Counted from the first letter of the stretch, positions 36,950-47,402 are shown. The stretch: 64,000 nt of DNA from Glutamicibacter sp. B1 (GCF_039602135.1 NZ_CP125942.1:2480001-2544000), one strand, 5' to 3'. Program-made: numbers and translations. Notes: generated by a model not told the origin, from the letters alone.

Positions 36950-38068
36950 ATGACTTCATCTGTTGGTTTTGTAGGTTACCGTGGCATGGTTGGCTCCGTG
37001 CTAATGCAGCGAATGCTCGACGAGGGCGATTTTGCGCAGATCGATCCGGTATTTTTCTCCACTTCGAATGCGGGCGGACAGGCCCCTTCTTTCGCGCAGG
37101 GCGCTGGCGCTCTAGAGGATGCTTATGACATCCAAACGCTGTCCAAGCTGCCTATTATCGTTACCGCTCAGGGCGGAGACTACACCACCAAGGTTCATTC
37201 AGAACTTCGTAAGTCCGGCTGGGATGGCCTATGGATCGATGCGGCTTCCACGCTACGCATGAACGATGACTCGGTTATCGTTCTAGACCCAGTGAACCGC
37301 AATGTTATCGATCAGTCCCTTGAATCTGGAGTCAAAGACTTTGTCGGCGGTAACTGCACCGTTTCATGCATGCTTATGGGTCTGGGAGGGTTGTTCAAGA
37401 ACAACCTGATCGAGTGGGGCACCGCCATGACTTATCAGGCTGCTTCCGGTGGCGGAGCACGCCACATGCGTGAGCTGCTCACCCAGTTTGGCGACATCAA
37501 TGCTTCTGTAGCTTCCGAACTAGCTGATCCTGCCAGCGCCATCTTGGACATTGATCGCAAGGTGCTTGAAACTCAGCGCGGAAACCTCGATGCCACGCAG
37601 TTCGGTGTTCCTCTCGGCGGTTCGTTGATCCCATGGATCGATGCAGACCTAGGCAATGGCCAGTCCCGCGAAGAGTGGAAGGCTGGAATGGAGACCAACA
37701 AGATCCTGCAGACTTCCGGCGAGAACCACATCATCATGGATGGTCTGTGTGTCCGTATCGGTGCCATGCGCTCGCACTCTCAGGCTTTGACTCTTAAGTT
37801 GAAGGAAGTTTTGCCTGTTTCGGAGATTGAGTCGATTCTTGCCTCCGATAACGAGTGGGCCAAGGTCATTCCTAACGAGAAGGAAGCGACCATGGATCAG
37901 CTGACTCCGGTTGCTGCTTCCGGCACCCTGGACATCCCGGTAGGCCGCATCCGCAAGCTCGAAATGGGCCCAGAATACATCTCCGCTTTCACTGTGGGAG
38001 ACCAGCTGTTGTGGGGAGCTGCTGAGCCGCTACGCCGCATGCTGGCTATCGCACAGGGCCGCCTCTAA
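36950..38068 (+). CDS. asd: Aspartate-semialdehyde dehydrogenase
   Basis: 372 residues. [17 protein letters not shown] is the NADP-binding start, [10 protein letters not shown] holds the catalytic cysteine C136, and GARHMRELL and NGQSREEWK follow as in the E. coli enzyme. It reduces aspartyl phosphate to the semialdehyde for lysine, diaminopimelate, threonine and methionine. The sequence is closer to the E. coli (gamma-proteobacterial) type than to the shorter mycobacterial form. It is monocistronic with a very strong terminator. Confidence 0.95.
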   Translation: MTSSVGFVGYRGMVGSVLMQRMLDEGDFAQIDPVFFSTSNAGGQAPSFAQGAGALEDAYDIQTLSKLPIIVTAQGGDYTTKVHSELRKSGWDGLWIDAASTLRMNDDSVIVLDPVNRNVIDQSLESGVKDFVGGNCTVSCMLMGLGGLFKNNLIEWGTAMTYQAASGGGARHMRELLTQFGDINASVASELADPASAILDIDRKVLETQRGNLDATQFGVPLGGSLIPWIDADLGNGQSREEWKAGMETNKILQTSGENHIIMDGLCVRIGAMRSHSQALTLKLKEVLPVSEIESILASDNEWAKVIPNEKEATMDQLTPVAASGTLDIPVGRIRKLEMGPEYISAFTVGDQLLWGAAEPLRRMLAIAQGRL

Positions 38069-38093
38069 ACATCAGTCAGTGCCCAAGGTAAAT

Positions 38094-38129
38094 GCTCGGC
38101 CCGGAACAGATTTCTGTTCCGGGCCGAGC
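38094..38129 (+). terminator. asd terminator
   Basis: Perfect 17-bp stem (GCTCGGCCCGGAACAGA / TCTGTTCCGGGCCGAGC) followed by TTTTTCTTT. Confidence 0.95.
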
Positions 38130-38164
38130 TTTTTCTTTGTCACAGTATGCGTCAAAGTATGTGA

Positions 38165-38695
38165 TTACATCTCATCGGAGAATTCGTGGCGAAGTAACGA
38201 GTAGATGACTTGATCATGCCATGCACCACCACGCCACTGTGACTGCCTGATCACTCCCTCGCGAGTGAATCCGAGTTTCTCCAAAACGCGCTGTTCGGCC
38301 AAGTTTTCTGCCGCTGTCGTAGCCTGTAACCGATGGCGGGGGTAGTGCGTAAAAAGGTATTCAACCAGTAGCCGCTGAGCCACAGTCCCATAGCCTTGAC
38401 CGCGATACTTCGCAAAGAGTCCTATGGCAATTTCCCAGCAGGCCGAGGTGTTCGGGCGTCCCCAGCTGTTCACGGTAAACCAGTCAACTTTGCCGATGGT
38501 CCGCTCCCCTAGGCGTACGGCCAAGGCCCCATCATGGCTTCCAATGAATTGGTCCTGCTCCAGACGCGTGCGTAATTTGTTGGTATCCCAAAACCCGAAC
38601 CATTGGTATTCGCTGGCGCCAGCGCGTGACTGGAAATTTTCCTCGAATAAGTCGATGTCCGAGTGACGCAATTTGTGTAGGGAGAGTTCTTGCAT
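38165..38695 (-). CDS. RimJ/RimL-type GNAT acetyltransferase
   Basis: 176 residues. The sequence EIAIGLFAKYRGQGYGTVAQRLLVEYLF contains the acetyl-CoA-binding pattern RGQGYGT, and TTAAENLAEQRVLEKLGFTREGVIR is typical of the RimJ/RimL subfamily that acetylates protein N-termini or antibiotics. The substrate is not predictable here. It lies convergent to asd and upstream of nothing on its strand except the terminator region; an AAGGG is present before ATG 38695. Confidence 0.88.
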   Translation of the reverse strand: MQELSLHKLRHSDIDLFEENFQSRAGASEYQWFGFWDTNKLRTRLEQDQFIGSHDGALAVRLGERTIGKVDWFTVNSWGRPNTSACWEIAIGLFAKYRGQGYGTVAQRLLVEYLFTHYPRHRLQATTAAENLAEQRVLEKLGFTREGVIRQSQWRGGAWHDQVIYSLLRHEFSDEM

Positions 38696-38739
38696 CGTCC
38701 TTACCCTTTCTGCAAACGGACTTCCATAAAGCTGCGTTC

Positions 38740-39801
38740 CTAGAGCGAAAGGCCGATCAAGAGCGGCTCGTTGACCAGTGTAATTCCAAAGCGTTCCTGC
38801 ACTCCGGCGCGCACCGCGCGAGCAATCGCGACGATATCATCAGCCGTGGCATCACCGCGATTAGTAATAGCCAGGGTGTGCTTGGTGGACAGTGAAGCAC
38901 GGCCCTCTGCCACTTCGTAGCCAGCGGTGCCTTCAAGACCGTAGCCCTTGCCGAATCCTGCTTGATCAATGAGCCAGGCGGCAGACAGCTTCACCATGCC
39001 TTCTTGAGCCACCGGGTAGTTTGGAGCATTTTCCGGGAGGCGCTCAAGTACCGAGGCCTCAACGATCGGGTTGGTGAAGAAAGAACCAGTGGAATGCGAG
39101 TCGGCATCCTTCGGATCAAACACCATGCCCTTGGAGCGGCGAAGATCAAGCACGTTCTGTCGAACCAGGTGCGCATCGGCGCGTTCTCCAGCTTCCACTC
39201 CTAAGCGTCGGGCAAGTTCCGCGTAACGGATCGGCGCAGACAGGCTATCGCGTTCAAGGAGGAAAGCTACCTCCAGCACCACATAGCGCGGTGAACCGTT
39301 GGGGCTGGTTCGTTTGATGATCGAATCGCGGTAAGCGAATTCCAATTGCGCGTTATCCATTTTGAGTACCTGGCTGGTTTGTCGGTCATAGACCCGCACC
39401 CATGCCAAACTCTGGGAAACATCTGCCCCATAAGCGCCCACGTTCTGTACTGGCGTTGCACCGGTGCACCCGGGGATGCCGGAGAGGGCTTCAAGGCCAC
39501 TCAGGCCCTGAACGAGGCTGAATTCAACGGTACTGTCCCAGCTTTCCCCGGCTGCTGCCCGAAGCAAGACACTGCCGGAGGGCTGTTCGCTTAGGTGTAG
39601 TCCACGAGTAGCGATTTGGATGGCTACCCCTGGATATCCCTCATCGTTGATCACCAAGTTGGAGCCACCGCCGATGAGCAGAACATTCTGGCCGTTTTGA
39701 TCTGCGGAAGCGACCGCTTGGGCCAGCTCGGCTTCGCTCGTTGCGGTGATCAGCTGCTGCGCTGGGCCACCAACTCGGGTTGTCGTCAGATTCTTCAGCA
39801 T
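38740..39801 (-). CDS. murB: UDP-N-acetylenolpyruvoylglucosamine reductase
   Basis: 353 residues, flavoenzyme of peptidoglycan precursor synthesis. N-terminal NLTTTRVGGPAQ, the FAD-binding IGGGSNLVINDEGYPG, GIPGCTGATPVQNVGAYG and STGSFFTNP identify the family (type I, with the conserved proton-donating serine in TGSFFTNP). An in-frame TGA lies just upstream of ATG 39801, so the start is fixed. A TATCTT hexamer six bases before it suggests a leaderless transcript. Confidence 0.95.
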   Translation of the reverse strand: MLKNLTTTRVGGPAQQLITATSEAELAQAVASADQNGQNVLLIGGGSNLVINDEGYPGVAIQIATRGLHLSEQPSGSVLLRAAAGESWDSTVEFSLVQGLSGLEALSGIPGCTGATPVQNVGAYGADVSQSLAWVRVYDRQTSQVLKMDNAQLEFAYRDSIIKRTSPNGSPRYVVLEVAFLLERDSLSAPIRYAELARRLGVEAGERADAHLVRQNVLDLRRSKGMVFDPKDADSHSTGSFFTNPIVEASVLERLPENAPNYPVAQEGMVKLSAAWLIDQAGFGKGYGLEGTAGYEVAEGRASLSTKHTLAITNRGDATADDIVAIARAVRAGVQERFGITLVNEPLLIGLSL

Positions 39802-39807
39802 TATTTC

Positions 39808-39813
39808 AAGATA
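39808..39813 (-). promoter_or_regulatory. -10 element of a leaderless murB promoter
   Basis: Minus-strand TATCTT six nt before the ATG of murB. Confidence 0.4.
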
Positions 39814-39854
39814 CTTTCAGTGTCGAGGCCATAGCGTTCAGCCAGGTCAACAGT

Positions 39855-41066
39855 TTAGTTTTCGTTAGGTTGCTCGTCTTGCGGATAGCCAGCGGTATTC
39901 GACGAAAGAATAAACGCTAAGACGATCAGCAAAGAAATTGATCCCAGAGCCGGCAGTAGACCAATCGCTTGAGCTAACAGCCCTAATAATGGTGGCCCGC
40001 CCAAGAACGCTCCGTAACCAATGGTAGAAACCACGGCTACTCGTGTAGCGGCATGAATTGGATCATCGGAGGCAGCGCTCATGGCTAGCGGGAAGGTCAA
40101 AGCAACACCCATACCCCAAATTGCTAGTGCAACGAAGGCCAGTGGCAAACTGTGGCCAAAGGCAAAGAGCAAGACACCGATAAAAGCAGAAATCGCACTG
40201 GCGCGGATCATGGTCACCCGACCCAGACGCAAAATCAGATCTCCAGAGAGCAACCTCGTCAGGGTCATGGCAGTGACAAATACGCCATAACCAATAGCGC
40301 CGGTAGCTTCGGTGGTCTGATAACCGTCTGCCAGGGCCAAGGCGACCCAGTCCCCTGCTGCTCCTTCGGCGAGCGCCATGCCCAAGACCAGCACACCGAG
40401 GAGCACTGTCTGTGGTTCGGTCCAGGCACGCTTAAGTGATGGGCCATTGGACGTGCGAGAGTTACTGGAGGTGCGGCTGAAGTCTTCACCGAAGTAACGA
40501 GAACTATAAAGCACGGTACCGATGATGATTAGACCGACGAGCCCATAATGGTACTGCAACGGCAGGCCAATGCCTGCTGCCAGTGCTCCAATACCCGCGC
40601 CAATGACAGTTCCTATGGAAAAGAATCCGTGGAGAGCCGGCATGATGCTCTTGCCTAACGCGCGTTCCATGGCCGCTCCCTGAACGTTAGATGCCACGTT
40701 CCAAGAAGCTGTCCCTAGTCCTTGAGTAAACAAGAAGATTCCGCAGGCGAGGGTATTACCCAGAAGCCCGGTGCTGACTCCAACCAGGAGTAAGGAGCCA
40801 CCACCAATGGTTGCGGCAATGCGCATCACGTTTGCTGCGCCCAGACGCAACACCAATTGGCCCGAGATGGAGACCGACAGGAAAGAACCTGCGCTCATAC
40901 ACAGTAGGAGTAAACCTACCTTCGCATGGTCTAGTTCAAGTGCGTCGCGCACCGCGGGCAGGCGCGAGACCAACGCGGAAATCAGTAGACCGCTGGCCAG
41001 ATAGGCAGCCATCAACGCGTTGCGCCAGTGGATTACTGACGGTTGCGCATTACCGGTAGGCTGCAT
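39855..41066 (-). CDS. MFS transporter
   Basis: 403 residues, about 12 hydrophobic helices, of the major facilitator superfamily. The N-terminal region (AAYLASGLLISALVSRLPAVRDAL) and the loop DHAKVGLLLLCMSAGSFLS suit the FucP/YbjJ-like branch. Substrate unknown. The start is set at ATG 41066, two bases after the hydratase stop (TAACGATG), implying translational coupling; a GTG at 41093 inside the preceding gene is the alternative. Downstream of the MaoC pair. Confidence 0.85.
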   Translation of the reverse strand: MQPTGNAQPSVIHWRNALMAAYLASGLLISALVSRLPAVRDALELDHAKVGLLLLCMSAGSFLSVSISGQLVLRLGAANVMRIAATIGGGSLLLVGVSTGLLGNTLACGIFLFTQGLGTASWNVASNVQGAAMERALGKSIMPALHGFFSIGTVIGAGIGALAAGIGLPLQYHYGLVGLIIIGTVLYSSRYFGEDFSRTSSNSRTSNGPSLKRAWTEPQTVLLGVLVLGMALAEGAAGDWVALALADGYQTTEATGAIGYGVFVTAMTLTRLLSGDLILRLGRVTMIRASAISAFIGVLLFAFGHSLPLAFVALAIWGMGVALTFPLAMSAASDDPIHAATRVAVVSTIGYGAFLGGPPLLGLLAQAIGLLPALGSISLLIVLAFILSSNTAGYPQDEQPNEN

Positions 41067-41068
41067 CG

Positions 41069-41509
41069 TTAGAGTTGCACCACTGCCTGGCACTTGAGCA
41101 ATACCTTGCTGTCATTGGCGGTGACAGCCAAGTCAATGCGAGCGGTACGCTTTTCGCTGTCTAGTGCTCCAACTTTGCCTTCAACAAAGATGCTGGTGCC
41201 TTCAGCCTCACTGGGATTGCTACCTTCAGGGTCTTCTACAACGACGGGCTTGGTGAAGCGGGTCTGATAGTCGATGACGGCCCCAGGGTTGCCTACCCAG
41301 GTAGAAACCAAGTCAATGACAGAGCCCATGGTGAACATGCCGTGGGCGATCACTGAAGGAAGTTCTACTTCCTTGGCGAAGCGCTCATTCCAGTGAATAG
41401 GGTTGAAGTCCCCTGATGCGCCAGCGTATCGGACAAGGTCTGCACGGTTGACCTGAACCGTGTGGGAACCGATGACAGTTCCCTTTTCAAGTGTCTCGAA
41501 ATCGATCAT
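41069..41509 (-). CDS. MaoC-like (R)-hydratase, HadB type
   Basis: 146 residues, single hot-dog domain. The motif DLVRYAGASGDFNPIHWNERFAKE contains the hydratase Asp and His (D...H) of the (R)-specific enoyl hydratase family, and GMFTMGSVIDLV follows. It pairs with the upstream HadA-like protein; in mycobacteria the corresponding heterodimer dehydrates fatty-acid or mycolate precursors. Arthrobacter relatives have no mycolates, so here the substrate is probably an ordinary acyl intermediate. ATG 41509 follows the upstream stop by two bases. Confidence 0.88.
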   Translation of the reverse strand: MIDFETLEKGTVIGSHTVQVNRADLVRYAGASGDFNPIHWNERFAKEVELPSVIAHGMFTMGSVIDLVSTWVGNPGAVIDYQTRFTKPVVVEDPEGSNPSEAEGTSIFVEGKVGALDSEKRTARIDLAVTANDSKVLLKCQAVVQL

Positions 41510-41511
41510 GT

Positions 41512-41958
41512 TTAGTCCTCAGCCCTTACCAGTAACGATGAAATGGTGGTGGCGACCTTTTCGCCGTCCACGGTAGCAATTTCTGCGCGGGTGGTGATCA
41601 TGGCACCGGCACCCATTTCGCGAACCTGATCCACATGTAATTCGGCCACTAGTTCGTCGCCTGCCACAATCGGACGGTGGTGGGTGAAGCGCTGGTCGGC
41701 GTGGACCACGCGGGAGAAATCGATGCCAGAAGCTGGGTCGGCGATGAGCTGTGCGTCGGCTCGCTGAGCGACAATTATGGCGAAGGTTGGCGGTGCCACC
41801 ACGTCACTGTATCCAAGCTCTTTGGCTGCCTGTACGTCGAAGTGAGCTGGCGAGGTGGCTTTGGTTGCCTGAGCGAATTCGCGGATCTTCTCGCGTCCTA
41901 CTTGGTAGGACTGGTTGGCAGGGAATACGCGCCCTACCAGTTCGGGATTGATGCCCAT
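41512..41958 (-). CDS. HadA-type MaoC dehydratase subunit
   Basis: 148 residues starting at ATG 41958 (CAGGAGAATCA just upstream). NPELVGRVFPANQSYQVGREKIREFA, VAPPTFAIIVAQ and QRFTHHRPIVAGDELV are features of the FAS1-like dehydratase (UPF0336/HadA) family, which lacks the catalytic hydratase motif and serves as the substrate-binding partner. Coupled to the catalytic HadB-like subunit downstream. Confidence 0.9.
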   Translation of the reverse strand: MGINPELVGRVFPANQSYQVGREKIREFAQATKATSPAHFDVQAAKELGYSDVVAPPTFAIIVAQRADAQLIADPASGIDFSRVVHADQRFTHHRPIVAGDELVAELHVDQVREMGAGAMITTRAEIATVDGEKVATTISSLLVRAED

Positions 41959-42052
41959 TGATTCTCCTGAACGTTGATGTAACTGAAAATGACGCGGTGC
42001 TCCAAGAGCCACTTATCCAAGACGCCATCTGCTGTGTTGTTCTAGCTAGTAC

Positions 42053-42328
42053 TTACTGTGCGTCGTTGCCTGAACGCTTCGGCGCACGTGGGGCTGCGAG
42101 CCCGTTGTCAATGCGCCACTGGCGAGCGTCCTTGGCCCGAACCACCATGCCGGCGATGTGGCAAAGCATGCCGACAATCATGATGCCGATGGCGGTGTAA
42201 ACCGTGGGTAGGGACGGGATGTTGGCGCCAATGATCGCCAGAATAATGCCGGTTCCCATGATGGCCATGGCCGTGAAGACGAGCTTCTTATAGCGTGGTG
42301 AGGCAGCTTCCCAAGGAGTGTTGGTCAT
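42053..42328 (-). CDS. Small two-helix membrane protein
   Basis: 91 residues with two hydrophobic helices (about 14-35 and 41-62), a basic segment KDARQWRIDNG and a positively charged C-terminus. It lies 94 bp upstream of the HadA-like gene and may be in the same unit. No reliable family assignment. A TAGACT six bases before the ATG suggests a leaderless transcript. Confidence 0.75.
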   Translation of the reverse strand: MTNTPWEAASPRYKKLVFTAMAIMGTGIILAIIGANIPSLPTVYTAIGIMIVGMLCHIAGMVVRAKDARQWRIDNGLAAPRAPKRSGNDAQ

Positions 42329-42334
42329 AGATCA

Positions 42335-42340
42335 AGTCTA
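42335..42340 (-). promoter_or_regulatory. -10 element of a leaderless promoter
   Basis: Minus-strand TAGACT six nt before the ATG at 42328. Confidence 0.4.
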
Positions 42341-42415
42341 GTTCAGCTACTGCTTTTGGGCTCATTGCTGAAGCGGTATTTCCTCGTGACTCGACCGACA
42401 GCACACCCACGCTTT

Positions 42416-43357
42416 CTAGAACAACGCGGATTGTTCTTCCTGAAACTCACCGTGTTCTTCACTCAGGTCTACTTCGCGGGTTTTAAGCTCGGCGGCATCA
42501 AGCAGGCGCAAGGTCGTACCTTCCCCGCTATCGGCCATGATGCTTTGCCCTAGCACGCCGCGAATACGCAACGTGTGTCGAGATCCAGGCACGGTCGAGG
42601 ACCAAGCATGCAGGCTGCGGGTATCCCATGCCTCGATGACTGGGCGGGCGAAGCTTGGTTGTTCCCAGAGCTGATCAAGTAGCTGAACACCATAGTTTTC
42701 CAGGCCTCGTTGGGTGGCCAAAAAATCGCGTGCCTGATTGGCTGCCTGTTCGTTGATGGTATCTAGTTGCTGGTGATCCAATTCCCAGCCCACTAGTCCC
42801 TTGATCTTAGATTTTTGTCGCACCTGCTGGCTGAGTCCAACATGCTCGGTGACTAAATCTTCCAGTACGCGGATGGCCGTACCATCATTCGCGCGAGCAA
42901 TGTAGCGGGCAATAACCGCTCCTTGTTGTGCAAGTCGGGTCCATTGGCTTTGCGTTGAGGTGGTTCCTACCTTGGTGGCGCCGTGGGCGAAGCTGGCAAT
43001 GTACAAGAAGTGTGGCTGCTCCAAATACTTACGCATACCTTCAGGTGCTTCACCGGTCTTGTGGAAGTGATGCATGAATTTGGAATGGTCCAGCCTACGA
43101 CAACTCTCACACTGGGTTCCGGTGCGTAAGGCCTTGTTTTTGGGGCATGGCAATACGTTGCGTGAACCATCGCGGTTCATGGTGATGTAGCCCAGGCAGA
43201 ACTTTAGGTCGCCGACTTCTAAGTTCAGGCTGCGATTCAGCTCTAGGTATTCGGTATTCCAGTTCTCCCCTGTGCGTAGCCGGAGCATTGGCGCTGGCTC
43301 GTGTTGTGAGAAGCTGATGCCGTGGCAGAGTTGCCGAGAAACGCTAGCGAGATCCAT
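42416..43357 (-). CDS. DUF2797 family protein
   Basis: 313 residues from ATG 43357, which has AGGAAGG five bases ahead; an upstream ATG at 43402 in the same frame would add 15 residues but has no ribosome-binding site. Cysteine pairs in LPCPKNKALRTGTQCESC, the region FLYIASFAHGATKVGTTS and the motif RLAQQGAVIARYIARA match the uncharacterised DUF2797 family, which contains putative zinc-binding cysteines. Function unknown. The gene is divergent from the alarmone synthetase. Confidence 0.85.
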   Translation of the reverse strand: MDLASVSRQLCHGISFSQHEPAPMLRLRTGENWNTEYLELNRSLNLEVGDLKFCLGYITMNRDGSRNVLPCPKNKALRTGTQCESCRRLDHSKFMHHFHKTGEAPEGMRKYLEQPHFLYIASFAHGATKVGTTSTQSQWTRLAQQGAVIARYIARANDGTAIRVLEDLVTEHVGLSQQVRQKSKIKGLVGWELDHQQLDTINEQAANQARDFLATQRGLENYGVQLLDQLWEQPSFARPVIEAWDTRSLHAWSSTVPGSRHTLRIRGVLGQSIMADSGEGTTLRLLDAAELKTREVDLSEEHGEFQEEQSALF

Positions 43358-43619
43358 CAATGCCTTCCTGAAGTTTCCCTTCCAACCATAGACGATCGGC
43401 ATATCGCTACTGAGCGCACTTCCCGTACTGTTCCGTTCTGTATTGAAGAAATGTGCGGTGCGAAGTCAGCTGTTCAGAGTGGTCAACTAGGACGGTTTGT
43501 GTTTTACCCGATGGATTCACGTCTTGTTCTGACCTAATTCTTAGCCGGATGACCTACTCTAAAATTTATAGAGCGATCATGTCTGTTGACATCGCCCCAA
43601 CCTGTAGAGGTGATTTAGG

Positions 43620-44435
43620 ATTTCTATTCCATATCCAGAAGACAACAGTGGTGTTATCCCACTACCGTCTGCGGCAAATCTGAGTCCAGCCGAACTACAA
43701 GAAATGACTCAGGCATTCAGACTTGAGTTCCAGCGATTCATGATGGAATATCAGTTTGCCGTCGACGAGATTCTGACGAAGGTCTCAATTCTTCGCGAAG
43801 AGTTTCTCTACTTACACAAATACAATCCCATTGAGCACATCACCTCCCGAGTGAAGACTCCGGAGAGCATCATGCGCAAGATGAGCCAGAGAAATATCCA
43901 TCCGTCACTCACAGCCATTAGGGAGAACATCAGTGATATCGCTGGTGTTCGCATTACTTGTAGTTTTGTGAAGGATATCTACAAAGTTCTCAATACTTTG
44001 ACGGCGCAGAATGACATCCGCGTTATCCAGATCAAGGATTACATCAAGAATCCGAAACCCAGCGGTTACAAGAGTGTGCATGCCATCGTTGAAATCCCGG
44101 TCTTCCTCTCAGATGGACCGGTAAATGTCGTTGTTGAGCTACAGATTCGTACTATTGCTCAAGACTTTTGGGCCAGCTTGGAACACAAGATTTTCTACAA
44201 GTATGAGGGCGAAGTTCCAGCGCACTTGGCTTCGGAACTGGCTGAGGCAGCAGCGGTTGCCACCAAGCTTGATATGCAAATGCAACGCCTACACACCGAA
44301 GTGCACGGCCACGACGCCAATCACGAAAACGCTCACGGTCAAGAAGTAGATGCCGATATCATTCAAGGACTCTTCATGCTCGCCAAGGAGGCATCCTCAG
44401 GCAAGGATCATCACGAGAAAAATGAGTCGAAGTAA
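43620..44435 (+). CDS. Small alarmone (p)ppGpp synthetase
   Basis: RelA/SpoT-type synthetase domain without hydrolase: SRVKTPESIMRKM, ISDIAGVRITCSF, KPSGYKSVHAIVE (the conserved substrate-binding block) and VELQIRTIAQDFWASLEHKIFYKY. The C-terminal tail is His/Asn/Glu-rich. The first ATG is 43704, but the frame is open upstream and encodes a proline/acid-rich N-terminus (SIPYPED...PLPSAANLSPAEL) typical of this subfamily. An AUU at 43620 has GAGGTGA (complementary to the 16S rRNA tail) six bases upstream, so I place the start there with reservation; 243 residues if 43704 is right. Confidence 0.9.
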   Translation: MSIPYPEDNSGVIPLPSAANLSPAELQEMTQAFRLEFQRFMMEYQFAVDEILTKVSILREEFLYLHKYNPIEHITSRVKTPESIMRKMSQRNIHPSLTAIRENISDIAGVRITCSFVKDIYKVLNTLTAQNDIRVIQIKDYIKNPKPSGYKSVHAIVEIPVFLSDGPVNVVVELQIRTIAQDFWASLEHKIFYKYEGEVPAHLASELAEAAAVATKLDMQMQRLHTEVHGHDANHENAHGQEVDADIIQGLFMLAKEASSGKDHHEKNESK

Positions 44436-44455
44436 GCCCTGGGTTTAATCCGCAA

Positions 44456-44494
44456 ACAGCCTCTGAGCATCACATCAACGTGCTCGGAGGCTGT
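44456..44494 (+). terminator. Alarmone synthetase terminator
   Basis: Near-perfect 14-bp stem (ACAGCCTCTGAGCA / TGCTCGGAGGCTGT) followed by CTTCATT, 21 nt after the stop codon. Confidence 0.7.
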
Positions 44495-44524
44495 CTTCAT
44501 TCGACATACTTTTGAAAATGAAAA

Positions 44525-44554
44525 AGTCCCGAAATCCGTAAGGATTTCGGGACT
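44525..44554 (-). terminator. Terminator of tRNA-Met/tRNA-Thr unit
   Basis: Perfect 13-bp stem (AGTCCCGAAATCC / GGATTTCGGGACT, loop GTAA) followed on the minus strand by TTTTTCATTTTCA, eight nt after the tRNA-Met 3' end. Confidence 0.9.
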
Positions 44555-44561
44555 GAATCTG

Positions 44562-44635
44562 TAGCGGCGCCGGGACTCGATCCCGGGACCTCACGATTAT
44601 GAGTCGTGCGCTCTAACCAGCTGAGCTACGCCGCC
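44562..44635 (-). tRNA. tRNA-Met (CAT anticodon)
   Basis: 74-nt cloverleaf: acceptor GGCGGCG with CGCCGCT, D-arm GCTCAGCTGGTTAGAGC, anticodon arm CACGACTCATAATCGTG, T-arm with GGGATCGAGTCCC, discriminator A, no encoded CCA. It has none of the initiator features, so elongator Met is likely; a CAU anticodon could also be modified for Ile. Co-transcribed with tRNA-Thr. Confidence 0.92.
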
Positions 44636-44681
44636 ACAAGTGAGAAGCTATCCAGTAGAAGCCAAGAAGGCTTCTCACTCA

Positions 44682-44774
44682 GAGCCCCCTGCCGGAATCG
44701 ATCCGGCGACCTCGTTCTTACCAAGAACGCGCTCTACCACTGAGCTAAGGGGGCAACGAGTAAATACTCTACAC
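44682..44774. repeat. 93-bp inverted repeat, left arm (tRNA-Thr)
   Basis: Exact reverse complement of 45255-45347. It covers the whole tRNA-Thr, the first base after it and 20 bp of upstream promoter DNA including the -10 (GTGTAGAGTATTTACTCGTT). Sequence diverges immediately outside the repeat. Confidence 0.9.
44683..44754 (-). tRNA. tRNA-Thr (GGT anticodon), copy 1
   Basis: 72-nt cloverleaf with acceptor GCCCCCT/AGGGGGC, anticodon loop TTGGTAA (GGT) and discriminator T; no encoded CCA. Identical to the copy at 45275-45346 on the other strand. Heads a transcript with tRNA-Met; its promoter reads TTTTGT, 17 bp, TAGAGT (44766-44794, minus strand). Confidence 0.95.
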
Positions 44775-45274
44775 GGATTCACGCGCAAACAAAAATCGGC
44801 ACTGCAGGGCTCAGATCAACACGCGAAAATCGAATAATACCTAGTCAAATGCCACTACCGGCATCTTCTAATCCCATGCGGGACGATCAGTGGCACAAAA
44901 GTGCTTTGGTGACGATGCTCACTGATGGGAATTTACTGGTCAATCCACGATTATTACTGCTTTCAATTCATGACTAAATTTTCCCCGCATTCACTGCGCT
45001 CTAGCCAGTCAATCCTTCAAGACCACTACTTAGCTCCCCTGAACCTGGCCAACAAATGACACCAGGCATCTCGCGCGGTCCAACACTTTTGGTTTCGTCA
45101 TTGCCAATTCATGAACAACAATTTTCCCCCTCCACGAGGCCCACTCATGCAACCCCGAAACTAGGCCACACCTCACTATTTATTCTGGACTTGAGTAGGA
45201 ATCTTGTGACCTCAACAACAAACGCTTTCAGGATTTTGAAAACTCCAAAAACCTGTGTAGAGTATTTACTCGTT
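44755..45274. other. 520-bp spacer between divergent tRNA-Thr genes
   Basis: Contains the two outward-facing tRNA-Thr promoters at its ends and nothing else I can support: no ribosome-binding site plus open frame, no strong hairpin. AT-richer than its neighbours. Confidence 0.5.
45236..45263 (+). promoter_or_regulatory. tRNA-Thr (copy 2) promoter
   Basis: TTGAAA, 16-bp spacer, TAGAGT, 11 nt before the mature tRNA 5' end. Confidence 0.6.
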
Positions 45275-45347
45275 GCCCCCTTAGCTCAGTGGTAGAGCGC
45301 GTTCTTGGTAAGAACGAGGTCGCCGGATCGATTCCGGCAGGGGGCTC
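45255..45347. repeat. 93-bp inverted repeat, right arm (tRNA-Thr)
   Basis: Second arm of the inverted repeat described at 44682-44774. Confidence 0.9.
45275..45346 (+). tRNA. tRNA-Thr (GGT anticodon), copy 2
   Basis: Identical in all 72 positions to copy 1, but on the plus strand and followed by its own terminator as a single-gene transcript. Confidence 0.95.
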
Positions 45348-45352
45348 GAAAT

Positions 45353-45386
45353 AAGAGAGACAATCTGAATTCAGGTTGTCTCTCTT
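45353..45386 (+). terminator. tRNA-Thr terminator
   Basis: Long stem AAGAGAGACAA...TTGTCTCTCTT closing on TCTGAATTCAGG, then TTCGTTTTC; starts 7 nt after the tRNA. Confidence 0.9.
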
Positions 45387-45488
45387 TTCGTTTTCACGAA
45401 GCCATTATTCTTTCCCGCATCTGAGCGGATTTTCTTCATTTTTCACAAGATACTCTTCGCAGAGCGTTCGTCATTTTGGGACGGGCGT

Positions 45489-47370
<1,882 letters not shown>

Positions 47371-47402
47371 GAGCGTTAGGGCTCCACCAGCCCTAAGCGC
47401 AA

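Noticed and set aside
43453..43683. 76-residue open frame upstream of the alarmone synthetase
   Set aside because: No ribosome-binding site, out of frame with the synthetase, overlaps the likely leader.
45056..45295. 79-residue open frame between the tRNA-Thr genes
   Set aside because: No ribosome-binding site, runs into the tRNA-Thr, and has low-complexity Thr/Pro/Ser composition.
44682..45347. tRNA-Thr pair as an integrase attachment site with an integrated element
   Set aside because: No integrase or mobile genes between the copies; the spacer is only 480 bp and the repeats are inverted.
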